Both the position numbers and the translations under genes were made by a program. A stretch of DNA of 64,000 nt. It comes from JAVJRN01 sp040218415. Lineage in GTDB: Bacteria; Bacteroidota; Bacteroidia; Cytophagales; Cyclobacteriaceae. Below, piece by piece: positions 32,309 through 41,536 of the stretch. The notes below the pieces were generated by a model, which worked only from the letters and a program-made list of their open reading frames with translations, made no database searches and had not been told where the DNA came from. The stretch covers positions 74,964 to 138,963 of the forward strand of contig JAVJRN010000072.1 of the NCBI GenBank assembly GCA_040218415.1, written 5' to 3'. How positions within the stretch are numbered: the first letter of the stretch is position 1; the number at the start of each line of letters is the position of its first letter.

Positions 32309-34577
32309 CATTGGTAGAGTTAGGTAGTACGATTTCAAAAATCGTTCCTTCATTTTTTTTGGATTCTATTTCAACAGAGCCGCCCATAAGGTCGATATAA
32401 TTTTTACTAATGTAAAGCCCCAAACCACTGCCCTCCTGTTCTCTTTTTAAATCACCTTTTTCTTGAGAAAAAGGCTGAAATATTTGTTTTAGGTAACCTT
32501 CAGACATACCTATACCCGTGTCTTTGATTTTGATAACTACTTCGGGTCTTATGGCACTGTATTGTGCGGCACTTATTGTTATTGAGCCTTTTTCTGTAAA
32601 TTTCAACGCATTACTCAGAATATTATTCAATGTCTGATTTAGCTTTTGTTCGTCGGCGTAGCAAACTAGATTGTCCTTTATATCTATGATTAACTCTAGA
32701 TTTTTATCTCCGATGAGTGGCCGATGTACTTCTATATTGGTCCTTAATAATTTGCTCAAGTCAAAGATTTGATTGTTGATGCTTTCGCTTTTTGATTCGG
32801 CTAAGGCGGCATTCAATATTGATGAAAGTGTGCCTAAGAGTCGATTGCTTGATTCTAAAATGAGGGTTGACCATTCTGCTGTTTTATGTTCTTTGGTTCT
32901 TGCCTTGATCATTTGCGTCAGGCCGAGCATAGAATTGAGCGGAGTACGCACCTCATGAGACATATTTGCCAAAAATTCTTTTCTAAGCTTGGATGTTCTG
33001 TCTGCTAATTCCTTTGCACTCGAAAGCTGCTCTATTGCATCTGCAAGATCTTTGGTTTTGATTTTAACTTGTTGTTCCAGTTTTTCATTAATAAGAAAAG
33101 TAAACTCTTTGATATATATATTAAGATTTTGAATGCTTTTCAAATCCGTGTTTGTCCATGGCTTTGCTTCATCTTTCATCTTTTCGCTCCATGATTCAAA
33201 AGATTTCCTAGGACTTAATGTATGCTCGGCGGTATACTTCCTCTTGTGGGGATTTCCTGCCCAGTTCACCGTTTTTGGAACAGCTTTTCTGAACCAAATA
33301 ATGTAAGATTCATAAGTTGATGAAAGGCTAAGGAAATAAAGACCGGCTATGTCACTCGACCATTGAAGGTCTTCAAAGCTTTTATTGATAGAATGTGTGT
33401 GCCAATTGGGATTATGTTTCTTTTGGAGTTCTGCATAGATAATATCTAAATCATCTTTATGAGGAATATCACCTAATGTGACAGTTTTCTCCGATGACCT
33501 GATCACAACTCCATCTGCTTTCATTAATCGCAAAAGGTCTTCTCCACTAGCAAATAGTCCCTCGAAAAGGCTCCATTCCGACACGAATTTCTCATTGATA
33601 TTTTTCAGATTCTTTTCTCGACGTATCAGTTCTAGTTGCTCTGACTTTTCTCTTTTGAATCTGATAAATTGGCTCACTATTTTAGACAACATTTCGATGG
33701 TAGACCTGGTCGAAACGTCTATAGAAACGGGTGTTTGATGGTGGCACGCAATCAATCCCCACAGCTTTTCTTCAATAATAATAGACGAAACCATGGTGGC
33801 GCCAACGCCCATGTTTTTGAGATATTCTATGTGTATAGGGGAAACACTGCGATAGGCAGCCATACCGAGATCCAGCGGATTGTCAGAGCCTGGACCTGAG
33901 TAGGGTATTATTTCAACGGGCTCGTAGCTTACATCCGAAATAGTTCGCAACCAGTTTTTCAAATAAAGTTCTCTTGCCTGCGAAGGTATGTCCGTGTGCG
34001 GATAATGCAAATTCAAAAAAGGTTCGAGAGATTCTTCTTTCGCCTCAGCGATGACTTCTCCATTCCAATCATCATCGAAACGGTAAATCATCACCCGATC
34101 GAAACCGGTGATCACTTTGACATTTTCAGCGATAATATCAAATGCTAAAGGAAGGCTTATTTCTTCTGCTAGTTTGGATACAATTTTATTGTAGCCTGAG
34201 AGTAAATTTTCATTTTGTTGGAGATCAGATTCACGCTCTTCTATTTCCAGAATAACCAGTCCATTTAATTCATGTCCTATAATGGAATGCTTCTTAGAAA
34301 AAACAGGTTCTGCTATCGCTGTAAAATAGCTATCGGATTCTTTAAAATGGGCCTCCAGTTTGTTCATTAGCTGTGCAGGCAGCAAGGTGCTGATAGGCTC
34401 ATTGATAAGTTCTTGAGGTTTTTTTGACGAAATAATACAGTTACTGCTGACGTGTTTGATGAGTTGATCTGCTACAGCATAAGTGAGAAGAATAACTCCA
34501 GGCTGGATGAAACCTGGAATACGAATCGGTTCGTCCTCACAATTGTAAATGTTGACTTTATGGCTATCTGAGTTCAT
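32301..34577 (-). CDS. Bacteriophytochrome histidine kinase
   Basis: 758 residues with PAS-GAF-PHY photosensory module and kinase. Cys13 (NCEDEPIRIPGFIQPG) is the expected biliverdin attachment site. The GAF domain has RVMIYRFDDDWNGEVIAE, YPHTDIPSQAR (the conserved DIP motif, with His-Thr where Ala-Ser is usual) and GLIACHH (chromophore His). The PHY region follows to about residue 490. The kinase has LANMSHEVRTPLNSM (phospho-His), NNILSNALKFTEKG, DTGIGM and GSGLGLYIS. It senses red/far-red light. First gene of the operon with the response regulator and heme oxygenase. Confidence 0.95.
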   Translation of the reverse strand: MNSDSHKVNIYNCEDEPIRIPGFIQPGVILLTYAVADQLIKHVSSNCIISSKKPQELINEPISTLLPAQLMNKLEAHFKESDSYFTAIAEPVFSKKHSIIGHELNGLVILEIEERESDLQQNENLLSGYNKIVSKLAEEISLPLAFDIIAENVKVITGFDRVMIYRFDDDWNGEVIAEAKEESLEPFLNLHYPHTDIPSQARELYLKNWLRTISDVSYEPVEIIPYSGPGSDNPLDLGMAAYRSVSPIHIEYLKNMGVGATMVSSIIIEEKLWGLIACHHQTPVSIDVSTRSTIEMLSKIVSQFIRFKREKSEQLELIRREKNLKNINEKFVSEWSLFEGLFASGEDLLRLMKADGVVIRSSEKTVTLGDIPHKDDLDIIYAELQKKHNPNWHTHSINKSFEDLQWSSDIAGLYFLSLSSTYESYIIWFRKAVPKTVNWAGNPHKRKYTAEHTLSPRKSFESWSEKMKDEAKPWTNTDLKSIQNLNIYIKEFTFLINEKLEQQVKIKTKDLADAIEQLSSAKELADRTSKLRKEFLANMSHEVRTPLNSMLGLTQMIKARTKEHKTAEWSTLILESSNRLLGTLSSILNAALAESKSESINNQIFDLSKLLRTNIEVHRPLIGDKNLELIIDIKDNLVCYADEQKLNQTLNNILSNALKFTEKGSITISAAQYSAIRPEVVIKIKDTGIGMSEGYLKQIFQPFSQEKGDLKREQEGSGLGLYISKNYIDLMGGSVEIESKKNEGTIFEIVLPNSTNGN

Positions 34578-34886
34578 TCACTAAACTAATGATGAGTATA
34601 TCATTTGATGGTGCAATTTATGGAAATTCATCGTATGCTCATTACCATGAAAATAAATAGTCTATTGATTATAAATATTGAGGGATTCCCTGAAAATTTA
34701 ACGTTCCTTTTTGCTCATAAACAATTGAATGACCTTGATAGGCTTATTGCTTTTTTGATACGTTCCTTAAAAAAGGATTATTAAAACTTGTCGAAAGTAC
34801 TACGTTTTCAAGGCGCTAAATCCCTTCTGGAGATGATGTTTGTTTGGTCTTGGGCAAACTTATATCATAGCATTTCTGCGGCATAC
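34578..34886. other. Intergenic region (309 bp) upstream of the phytochrome operon
   Basis: No gene seen. It must hold the promoter of the phytochrome operon on the minus strand; a near match to the -7 element (TAGTTTAG) lies just before the start codon. The rest is featureless to me. Confidence 0.6.
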
Positions 34887-35675
34887 CTACATGGCTCTGT
34901 GGTTCTTGGTTTTTTCTTTATCCGCTTCATAGTTTGAAGTCAATTTTTCGTCCATACCTTGAGGATCGTTGAAGTTAAGCATGATGTCTTTGAAGCGTTG
35001 TGACCCGCCGAAAATCACATTTATTTGCCCGTTTTCCAGTCCGTCTAGGGAGTTTTTAGCTACTTTTTTGGGGTCATCCATGCCATCCCTTTCTATTGAC
35101 TTCATCATCGGAGTATCAGTAGCGGTGGGATAAATAGTCATCACATGCAAATTAGAGGTAATCAATTCTCTTCGCATGGCGTCAGAAAACTGTCTCACTG
35201 CTGCTTTTGATGCAGCATAAACGCTATAAAAAGGTCTGGCGATATAGCCCAAGCCACTCGATAGGTTGATAATGGCTCCTTCTTTGGACTTTTTCAATAG
35301 AGGGAGTGCTTTTTGAGTCATTAAAATCAAGCCCGTCACATTGATATTTATTTGGTTGATAATATCCTCATCCTCTTGTTCATCGAGCGCGGACGCGCTG
35401 ACCACTCCTGCATTGTTCACTAAAATGTCTAAAGCACCCCACTCATCTGTTATTTTGTCTATAGACTGCCGAATATCAGCGGGTTTGCCTAAGTCGCCTT
35501 GAATAATCAGCCATTTGATTTTGGGATATTCCTTAGCGAATGCTGTCATCGGCTCCAAGGTGCGTCCCAAGATGGCAATATGTGTGGCGTCTCGTTTAAT
35601 GAACTCTTCAACGAGTGCTTTGCCGATACCTTTGGCACCACCTGTTACTAATATTTTTTTATTTTTGTATTTCAT
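34887..35675 (-). CDS. Short-chain dehydrogenase/reductase
   Basis: 262 residues. The nucleotide-binding motif KILVTGGAKGIGKALVE, the NNAGV segment, the catalytic Ser in INLSSGLGYI and YxxxK in SVYAASKAAVRQF define a classical SDR. Substrate unknown. The C-terminal part (GSQRFKDIMLNFNDPQGMDEKL) matches the DltE-like SDR group. It follows the NTF2-like gene by 18 bp on the same strand. Confidence 0.9.
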   Translation of the reverse strand: MKYKNKKILVTGGAKGIGKALVEEFIKRDATHIAILGRTLEPMTAFAKEYPKIKWLIIQGDLGKPADIRQSIDKITDEWGALDILVNNAGVVSASALDEQEDEDIINQININVTGLILMTQKALPLLKKSKEGAIINLSSGLGYIARPFYSVYAASKAAVRQFSDAMRRELITSNLHVMTIYPTATDTPMMKSIERDGMDDPKKVAKNSLDGLENGQINVIFGGSQRFKDIMLNFNDPQGMDEKLTSNYEADKEKTKNHRAM

Positions 35676-35693
35676 TTTTGAGTCTTTTGATTT

Positions 35694-36143
35694 TTAATCA
35701 ATAGCCATCTTAGTCGCCTGCCAGTTGATCACTTTCCATGTGTTTTTGGTTTTTTTTAGAACTCCGGAGTTGAGATAGTAGGTAACCTTTAAGGAATCAC
35801 TTCCGACTGGTTTATTCACCAGCTTGAAATTCAGGATGGCCAGATTTTTAGAAATTCTAATGTCAATATCTGTCGCTGAATATGGCGAGTTTGATGAGGA
35901 ACCTGCATCGCTATCTGATTCAAATCCACTCATGATTTTAGCCTTGCCAAATCTCTCTCCCGAGGAACTGGTATAAACTAACGTCTCGTCCCAAAACCTG
36001 TCATGCATCTCTTTTGAATCCACTTTTTCCAGAAATTCAACTAATAGGTTTTTTATAGTATTCTCATCTTTTACACCTTGTGCCAGTATGGGTATATGGA
36101 TGGAAAAATATAGACATGAGGCAATCAAAACTAGTTTTTTCAT
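35694..36143 (-). CDS. Secreted NTF2/SnoaL-like protein
   Basis: 149 residues with a signal peptide ending IPILAQ. The body has the helix-strand pattern of the SnoaL/DUF4440 cone fold (TIKNLLVEFLEKVDSKEMHDRFWDETLVYTSSSG, then NTWKVINWQATKM). No catalytic set can be named. It sits between a pentapeptide-repeat gene and an SDR gene with 3- and 18-bp gaps, so likely one transcript. Confidence 0.75.
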   Translation of the reverse strand: MKKLVLIASCLYFSIHIPILAQGVKDENTIKNLLVEFLEKVDSKEMHDRFWDETLVYTSSSGERFGKAKIMSGFESDSDAGSSSNSPYSATDIDIRISKNLAILNFKLVNKPVGSDSLKVTYYLNSGVLKKTKNTWKVINWQATKMAID

Positions 36144-36146
36144 GGG

Positions 36147-36704
36147 TTAATGTTGAATGGTGATGTTGTATTTGGAGAGTAAGCCCAGAACATTTGGGAG
36201 CGCAAATTTTGCTTTATCAATAGTATTAATTTCAGGATCAAAGCTATAATTAGAAGCGCTTCGAAAATCAGTGGATTTGAGCGTAGTTTGTGCAAAAGTG
36301 GCTCTAAGTAGCTCACAGTTGTTAAAAACTACTTTGGATAAATCAGCTGATGAAAAGTCCGCCTCAATTAAACTACACGATTGAAAAGAAGAATGCTTGA
36401 GATTGAGGCTGTCAAACGAGCAATAATCTAGCTGGCAATTAGCGAAATGCATTTCCAGTAAAAATGTTTTGCAGTCGCTGAGTTGAAGGCCAATCATTTT
36501 GCAGTCATTGAAAGTCACATTTTTGAAACTAGTGTCACCTAATTTGACATTGCTAAGATTACAATTATCAAACCTGCAGTCCTCAAATATGATATGCGAA
36601 AAGTTAACATCGGGTAATAAACAATTGCTAAAAGTACAGCCTGCATATTGCTTCATCCATTTAGACTGTTGGTTGAGATTAGTAAAAGTTTGATTTTCAA
36701 TCAT
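36147..36704 (-). CDS. Pentapeptide-repeat protein
   Basis: 185 residues. Tandem A(D/N)LxF-type repeats run almost throughout: SHIIFEDCRFDNCNLSNVKL, FKNVTFNDCKMIGLQL, SLIEADFSSADLSKVVFNNC. These build a right-handed quadrilateral beta helix. Some family members mimic DNA and bind gyrase, but nothing here shows that. First gene of a probable pentapeptide/NTF2/SDR unit. Cysteines recur at regular positions, giving a Cys ladder typical of these folds. Confidence 0.88.
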   Translation of the reverse strand: MIENQTFTNLNQQSKWMKQYAGCTFSNCLLPDVNFSHIIFEDCRFDNCNLSNVKLGDTSFKNVTFNDCKMIGLQLSDCKTFLLEMHFANCQLDYCSFDSLNLKHSSFQSCSLIEADFSSADLSKVVFNNCELLRATFAQTTLKSTDFRSASNYSFDPEINTIDKAKFALPNVLGLLSKYNITIQH

Positions 36705-37146
36705 TTGTTAAATAATCTGTCTGTTACACGTGTTAAGGTTTCACTTTTGATTGTACAACGGCTTAATCGGTGTTATGTTAGTGACTTATCTGTTGGTAGC
36801 AGAAATTTAAGGATTAATATTCCTTTTTTAGCCCCGAATACCATTTTGTCCTCTGTCTGTATGACTTTCGGTGGTTGAGTTATTTTTCATTCTTCACCGA
36901 ATTATCGGTAATGACAAAATACGGTAGAAAGTCTAGCAACAGCTGCCATTTTTAAGCTGAAAAAGTAATAGAAATTGAATGATCTGGGATCTGTTTTCTG
37001 CGATTGCAAATTCTTTTTCCCAGTTCAAAAGAGAGGTTATTCCATCACTTTTACTTGTTTAACACCTCATTAACAAGACTTTAGGGACTTGTTAACACCA
37101 CTCAAGATTCGTGGCTTTTAGGTTTGTAAAAAAAAGAAGCTTACCT
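36705..37146. other. Divergent intergenic region (442 bp)
   Basis: No convincing gene. A small hairpin ACCGA-ATTA-TCGGT lies at 36896-36909. The plus-strand promoter element for the thioredoxin-TPR gene is at its right end. Confidence 0.6.
37119..37126 (+). promoter_or_regulatory. Candidate -7 promoter element of the thioredoxin-TPR gene
   Basis: TAGGTTTG matches TAnnTTTG. It lies 20 bases before the ATG at 37147 and inside the 5' extension of the reading frame that begins at GTG 37111, so it supports the ATG as the true start. Confidence 0.5.
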
Positions 37147-38028
37147 ATGAAACAGTTATTAATTACGATCTGCCTCACGTTTTCAATCAATCTAATGGCT
37201 CAAAAAACATATCAATCAGGTGAAAATGTGCATTTATATGGGCCAATTACCATTGAGGATTTTCAGCATCAGCCCTATGCCGAATGGTTTAACGACGGAT
37301 ATGAAAAGGCCTCATTTTTCGAAAAAAAGCAGAGGTGGGCCAAGCGATTGAAGGATGTTGAAGTAGAGATATTTTTAGGTACCTGGTGTGGTGATAGTCG
37401 AGAATGGGTGCCTCAATTTATCAAGCTCTGGGATGAATTGGGACTTGACAGGGATCAATTGCGATTTATTGCGCTGGACAATCGCAGTGGTCATTACAAG
37501 CAAGGACCCAACGGCGAAGAAATGGGTAAAAAAATATTTAGAGTTCCGACTTTCATTTTTGAGAGAGAAAGCCAGGAAATAGGCAGAATAGTGGAGTACC
37601 CTGTGAATAGTTTGGAAACGGATATTGCGCAAATTACACTGGGTTATCCATCGAAACCAAGTTATCAAGCAGCTAATTATTTGGTCGACTTATTTGCTTC
37701 TCAGCGGATAGAAGCAGTCAAAGCCGAGCTGAACACTCATTACTATCATTTATACAAAAAAGTAAACAGGAGCAATGAACTCAACAGTTTGGGTTACTTA
37801 CTGCTCGGTAAAAATCAGATGGAAGAGGCGTTGATCGTCTTTTTGCTCAACACCTATTTATTCAAACTTGACCCGAATGTGTATGACAGTTATGCCGAAG
37901 CACTATTGAAGGCAGAAAAGTATGAAGAGGCTTTAATCAACTATGAAAAAGCATTAAAAATGAATCCTGAAAATGAAAGTGCAATGAATCAAATTGCGAT
38001 GCTGAAAGAAAAAATGGCTTTACTTTAA
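37147..38028 (+). CDS. Secreted thioredoxin-like protein with C-terminal TPR
   Basis: 293 residues from ATG 37147, with signal peptide ending SINLMAQ. The thioredoxin-like core reads EVEIFLGTWCGDSREWVPQF, followed by the cis-Pro region KIFRVPTFIFERE. The active-site motif is CGDS, with a single cysteine instead of CxxC, so it is unlikely to be a classical disulfide oxidoreductase. The C-terminal third holds TPR repeats (SYAEALLKAEKYEEALINYEKALKMNPEN). It is likely periplasmic or lipid-surface associated, perhaps a redox or protein-binding module. Stands alone. Confidence 0.8.
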   Translation: MKQLLITICLTFSINLMAQKTYQSGENVHLYGPITIEDFQHQPYAEWFNDGYEKASFFEKKQRWAKRLKDVEVEIFLGTWCGDSREWVPQFIKLWDELGLDRDQLRFIALDNRSGHYKQGPNGEEMGKKIFRVPTFIFERESQEIGRIVEYPVNSLETDIAQITLGYPSKPSYQAANYLVDLFASQRIEAVKAELNTHYYHLYKKVNRSNELNSLGYLLLGKNQMEEALIVFLLNTYLFKLDPNVYDSYAEALLKAEKYEEALINYEKALKMNPENESAMNQIAMLKEKMALL

Positions 38029-38244
38029 AACAGTGAACTCAACGTAAAAGGGGGATTCAATATAGATAAGAGTAGTTACTGTTTTCTGGCGATCTATCGA
38101 ATTAGTTAGGACTTATGCTACTGTGATTCCAATGGAATCGGCGAGTATATCGATCTCCAAAAAAAATGCCCTTTGGCTTTGCTCATCGGCAAACCGCGAA
38201 GCAAAACATTTGGCGATGATAAGCTGCATTAATTACCTTCGAGG

Positions 38245-38643
38245 ATGTCGTTTGAAGTGTATACCAAAGTTATCAGTGTTTTGCCCCGCCATATTGATGA
38301 GTTAGATCATGTGAACAACGTGGTATATCTGCAATGGGCGCAAGAAATAGCGGCGGAGCATTGGCATTACCGCGCCTCTCCAGAGATGAGGGAAAAGTTT
38401 AAATGGGTCGTACTCAAACATGAAATAAGTTATTTTTCTCCATTATTTCTAAAAGATGAAGTAGAGATTAGGACACAAATAGAAGGGAGTGACGGAGCGC
38501 GCTCGGTACGAATTGTTGAGTTTTTCAAAGAAGGTAAGCCAGTAGCCAAAGCTGCTACAGAATGGTGTTTGATACAAGCAACGCCCATGAAGCCCCAAAG
38601 GATAAGCGATGCAATAGTAGAAATATTTAAAGAGGATAAATGA
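38245..38643 (+). CDS. Acyl-CoA thioesterase, hotdog fold
   Basis: 132 residues of 4HBT type. The motif HIDELDHVNNVVYLQWAQEIAAEHW, with Asp and Asn at the active-site loop, is typical of YbgC/FcbC-like thioesterases, and SYFSPLFLKDEVEIRTQI is the next conserved strand pair. It hydrolyses short acyl-CoA or acyl-ACP thioesters. First gene of a three-gene unit whose members overlap by 4 bases each. Confidence 0.88.
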   Translation: MSFEVYTKVISVLPRHIDELDHVNNVVYLQWAQEIAAEHWHYRASPEMREKFKWVVLKHEISYFSPLFLKDEVEIRTQIEGSDGARSVRIVEFFKEGKPVAKAATEWCLIQATPMKPQRISDAIVEIFKEDK

Positions 38644-39311
38644 AAAAGGCATTGATAGTACTGTTGGTGATAGTCATCGGCGGATTTACAGTTTATAAAA
38701 TCAATGATGAACCACTGCCGGAAGGGAAAACCGGGCCAGAGGCTGACTTGGTCGCTAATAAAATGTTGGCCGCCTTGAATAAGGAAGCTTATGACTCGGC
38801 CACCATGATTTCTTGGAGTTTCAGAGGGGCTCATCAATACGAATGGAACAAGCCCAACAATGAGGTTGAAGTGCAATGGGATGACATCACGGTCAATTTT
38901 AATACGACTACCTTGACTGGAAATGCCAAGAAAGCTGGAGAGAATCTTAAAGGAGAGGCTTTAAAAGAAGCGATTGATCAAGCTTGGCAATTTTTCGCCA
39001 ATGATAGTTTTTGGTTAGTTGCACCCTATAAAGTTTTTGATCCGGGAACAAAGAGAACTCTGGTTGATACCCCACAAGGATATGGATTGTTGATTTCTTA
39101 TTCATCGGGCGGAGTGACTCCTGGGGATAGTTACCTGTGGTTGCTTGATGAAAATTATTTTCCAACTGGTTGGAAAATGTGGACGCAGATTATACCCTTA
39201 GGCGGGGTTGAATTTACATGGACAAACTGGGAAAAGTATGGTGGTTTTTGGCTAGCCAAAGATCATGAATGGTTGATTTCGGTTCCTATTATGGACATCC
39301 AAGTTCAATGA
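38640..39311 (+). CDS. Membrane-anchored protein of unknown function
   Basis: 223 residues. An N-terminal hydrophobic segment (ALIVLLVIVIGGFTVYKI) is either a signal or an anchor. The rest is a beta-rich domain with many Trp and Tyr residues (MISWSFRGAHQYEWNKPNNE, SYLWLLDENYFPTGWKMWTQ), suggestive of a lipid- or lipoprotein-like binding fold. I do not recognise a family. Overlaps by 4 bases with both the thioesterase and the SDR gene, so it likely acts in the same lipid-related process. Confidence 0.75.
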   Translation: MKKALIVLLVIVIGGFTVYKINDEPLPEGKTGPEADLVANKMLAALNKEAYDSATMISWSFRGAHQYEWNKPNNEVEVQWDDITVNFNTTTLTGNAKKAGENLKGEALKEAIDQAWQFFANDSFWLVAPYKVFDPGTKRTLVDTPQGYGLLISYSSGGVTPGDSYLWLLDENYFPTGWKMWTQIIPLGGVEFTWTNWEKYGGFWLAKDHEWLISVPIMDIQVQ

Positions 39312-40180
39312 GGGACTCTAAAAACGTACTGATTACTGGCACATCTACAGGCATTGGCTTGGATTGTGCGCGGGTATTTTTGAAAAATGGATTTCGAGTC
39401 TATGGCAGTGTGCGAAAAGCTGAGCATGCTAATAGGCTTCAGAAACTCCTTGGAGAGCACTTTACGCCATTAATCTTTGATGTCACAGACCATGAGGCCA
39501 TTGATAATTGCGCCAAATACATGGGAGAAGAATTGAAAAATGATGGCCTGGCTTGCCTCATCAACAATGCTGGAATTGCTGTCAGTGGGCCGTTATTACA
39601 TTTGCCAATGGATCAAATGAGAACTCAGTTTGAGGTAAATGTTTTTGGCTTATTAAAGGTGACTCCGGCTTTTGCTCCGCTACTTGGTGCCAAAGAAAAT
39701 CATCCCGTACGTCCCGGCAAGATTATTAATATCAGCTCAATTGCGGGGAAAGTAGCCATGCCTTTTATTGGGCCTTATGTGAGTTCAAAGCATGCGGTGG
39801 AAGGTATTTCTGGCGCTATGCGAAGAGAGTTCATGATGTTTGGAATAGATGTAATCATCGTTGGCCCAGGAGCCATCAAAACGCCTATTTGGAATAAAAC
39901 TACAGAAAAAGAAATGGCGCCTTACATAGACACTCCTTTTGCTAAGGCGCTGTTGAGGTTCCAAAATATCTTTGTGAAGGATGCGATAAAAAATGGTTTT
40001 GAATCCGACTTTTTGGCAGAGGGGATATTTAGGGTTTTCAAAAAAAGAAAGCCAAAGGTTCGGTACAGTTTTGTGCCTCAGCCTTTCAAAAACTCATTTG
40101 TTCCTCGAAATTTCCCTCCACGATTTTTGGACAACTTTATTGGAAAGGCACTTGGGCTTTTGAAAAAGGATAACCGTTGA
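39308..40180 (+). CDS. Short-chain dehydrogenase/reductase
   Basis: 290 residues from the ATG at 39308, which overlaps the previous stop by 4 bases; the longer TTG form at 39269 would lie inside the preceding gene. The motifs are VLITGTSTGIGLDCARVF, NNAGIAVSG, INISSIAGK and the catalytic YVSSKHAVEGISGAMRRE. The group resembles retinol/11-beta-hydroxysteroid dehydrogenase-like SDRs. Substrate unknown; the thioesterase neighbour hints at lipids. Confidence 0.9.
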   Translation: MRDSKNVLITGTSTGIGLDCARVFLKNGFRVYGSVRKAEHANRLQKLLGEHFTPLIFDVTDHEAIDNCAKYMGEELKNDGLACLINNAGIAVSGPLLHLPMDQMRTQFEVNVFGLLKVTPAFAPLLGAKENHPVRPGKIINISSIAGKVAMPFIGPYVSSKHAVEGISGAMRREFMMFGIDVIIVGPGAIKTPIWNKTTEKEMAPYIDTPFAKALLRFQNIFVKDAIKNGFESDFLAEGIFRVFKKRKPKVRYSFVPQPFKNSFVPRNFPPRFLDNFIGKALGLLKKDNR

Positions 40181-40556
40181 TTTTTGCTTAAATAAATGCT
40201 TTGTGTTTATCGCAATTGCCTGACGATTAGCCGATAAATCTTAGCTCGATAAATGAATCATTGAAATCAGCGTTAAAATCGTCTTTGTGAAAGAAGAACC
40301 GATTAAAATGAGGTTTTTATTGAAGCAATCTCACCTTTCCGGCAGACTGCTTCAATTTTCTAACCTCTTCAAACTTAAAAATATCGCGTTGATTCTAGAA
40401 CGAATGCTGAGCAATCGAATTCAGTTTATAAGCTATCCAGGTTATGATTGTCAAGAGCTGATTCCCTTTTCACGAGAGTCCTTATCTTGACAATAGATGC
40501 TTTCGAGTATCGACCTGATTTTGTTTGAATTTTTGAATGGAAACAGGAGCAATTTT
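40181..40556. other. Intergenic region (376 bp) holding repeat copy 1
   Basis: Filled mostly by the dispersed repeat at 40243-40436. A 67-codon frame (40287-40490, GTG start) runs across it but I do not accept it as a gene. Confidence 0.7.
40243..40436 (+). repeat. Dispersed repeat, copy 1 (~194 bp)
   Basis: Aligns end to end with 45264-45458 in the same orientation, by eye at about 85% identity. It contains an inverted repeat ATTGAAGCAATCT-N12-AGACTGCTTCAAT with one mismatch, followed by TTTTC. Start and end are set by the limits of similarity. No transposase is inside, so it is a non-autonomous or recombined element. Confidence 0.85.
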
Positions 40557-40895
40557 TCAGTACAAAACCGTCCGAAATTTTTTCTTTTGCTCCTTGATAT
40601 AAGGCAGATAGTTGAAAAGGCCTTTGCTCTGCTGATTCCAGAAAATGAGGATCCTATTTGAGTTTCGAATCATTTCCAGATTTCTTTGATAATTGGCAGA
40701 TCGACCATGTAATCCATAGTCTGGGGGAAATATTTGTGTAAGAATGTCCATTTCCATTCCATACTGCTGAGCAAGCTGGTCAGACCCTGGCTTACCACCC
40801 ACAACGAGTACCTCAGGGTTTTCTTTTTGAATTTCTGCCGTAAGTAATTGTAGATTTTTGAAATCTTTTGTGCCGATGACCGAGAGTTTTATCAA
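40557..40895 (-). CDS. SLOG/DUF2493-like nucleotide-binding protein
   Basis: 112 residues. LSVIGTKDFKNLQLL, VLVVGGKPGSDQLAQQYG, the FPPDYGLHGRSANYQRNLEM segment and RILIFWNQQSKG match the DUF2493/YspA-like SLOG fold, which binds nucleotides or nucleotide-derived ligands. Such proteins are often found in mobile or conflict-related contexts, which fits its place at the edge of the accessory block. Function not known. Confidence 0.7.
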   Translation of the reverse strand: MIKLSVIGTKDFKNLQLLTAEIQKENPEVLVVGGKPGSDQLAQQYGMEMDILTQIFPPDYGLHGRSANYQRNLEMIRNSNRILIFWNQQSKGLFNYLPYIKEQKKKFRTVLY

Positions 40896-40904
40896 CTTTA
40901 ATTT

Positions 40905-41282
40905 ATGCTTCGAGACGCAACTATTTTTTCTAGTTTTTCAACTGATCAATTGCTGGAAAGTTATCATTTTTATCGCAACATTTTAGGACTTAATGTAGCA
41001 CTAATCGATGATCGCTTTCTACATATTTACTTAGAAAACAATGGCTACTTGGTTGTTTACTACAAGCAGAATCATATTCCAGCAGCTCACACGGTACTTA
41101 ATTTTCAAATAGAAAATATTGAATATTTGGTTGATCAATTAAGCGTGAAAGGCATTGTTTTTCTTCAATATACTTATCCCATCAAAACCGATACAAAGGG
41201 TATATCTTGGGACGAAAAGGGTTCGCAAATTGCGTGGTTCAAAGATCCGGGAGGGAATATACTGGCGTTGATTGAAGGTTGA
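40905..41282 (+). CDS. VOC/glyoxalase-family protein
   Basis: 125 residues. Two beta-alpha-beta-beta-beta modules are seen: LESYHFYRNILGLNVALIDD with LENNGYLVVYYKQ, and VLNFQIENIEYLVDQLSVKG with GSQIAWFKDPGGNILALIE. The terminal FKDPGGN-LALIE motif is the family hallmark. The substrate is unknown; members act in methylglyoxal detoxification, ring cleavage or antibiotic resistance. Divergent from the SLOG gene. Confidence 0.82.
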   Translation: MLRDATIFSSFSTDQLLESYHFYRNILGLNVALIDDRFLHIYLENNGYLVVYYKQNHIPAAHTVLNFQIENIEYLVDQLSVKGIVFLQYTYPIKTDTKGISWDEKGSQIAWFKDPGGNILALIEG

Positions 41283-41536
41283 GTCGTTTAACAAGTAACT
41301 TCAATTTTAGAGTTTAAAGCTTCATTATTAAAAAATCTCATGACTATTATTAGATAAATATCGTAATAAAGAGCACTAGCTAAGTGAACTTACTTATCAG
41401 TCACTTAGATTTTATATCCTTTTTACTTTTATAGTTTGAACAGAACCGCGTAGAACATTTTTAATTAATTAAAGGCATAAAACGCGCTCTTGATTATATA
41501 CCTTTCAAAAACTCAAACACTGATCATTGTGAGTTC

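Noticed and set aside
36648..36878. 76-codon frame divergent from the pentapeptide-repeat gene
   Set aside because: Overlaps the start of the pentapeptide gene and has no coding character or known motif.
38123..38305. 60-codon frame upstream of the thioesterase gene
   Set aside because: Overlaps the true start of the thioesterase gene in another frame and has no family resemblance.
40287..40490. 67-codon GTG-start frame across repeat copy 1
   Set aside because: In copy 2 the frame stops after 25 codons of the shared part; only that short shared part is kept as a question.
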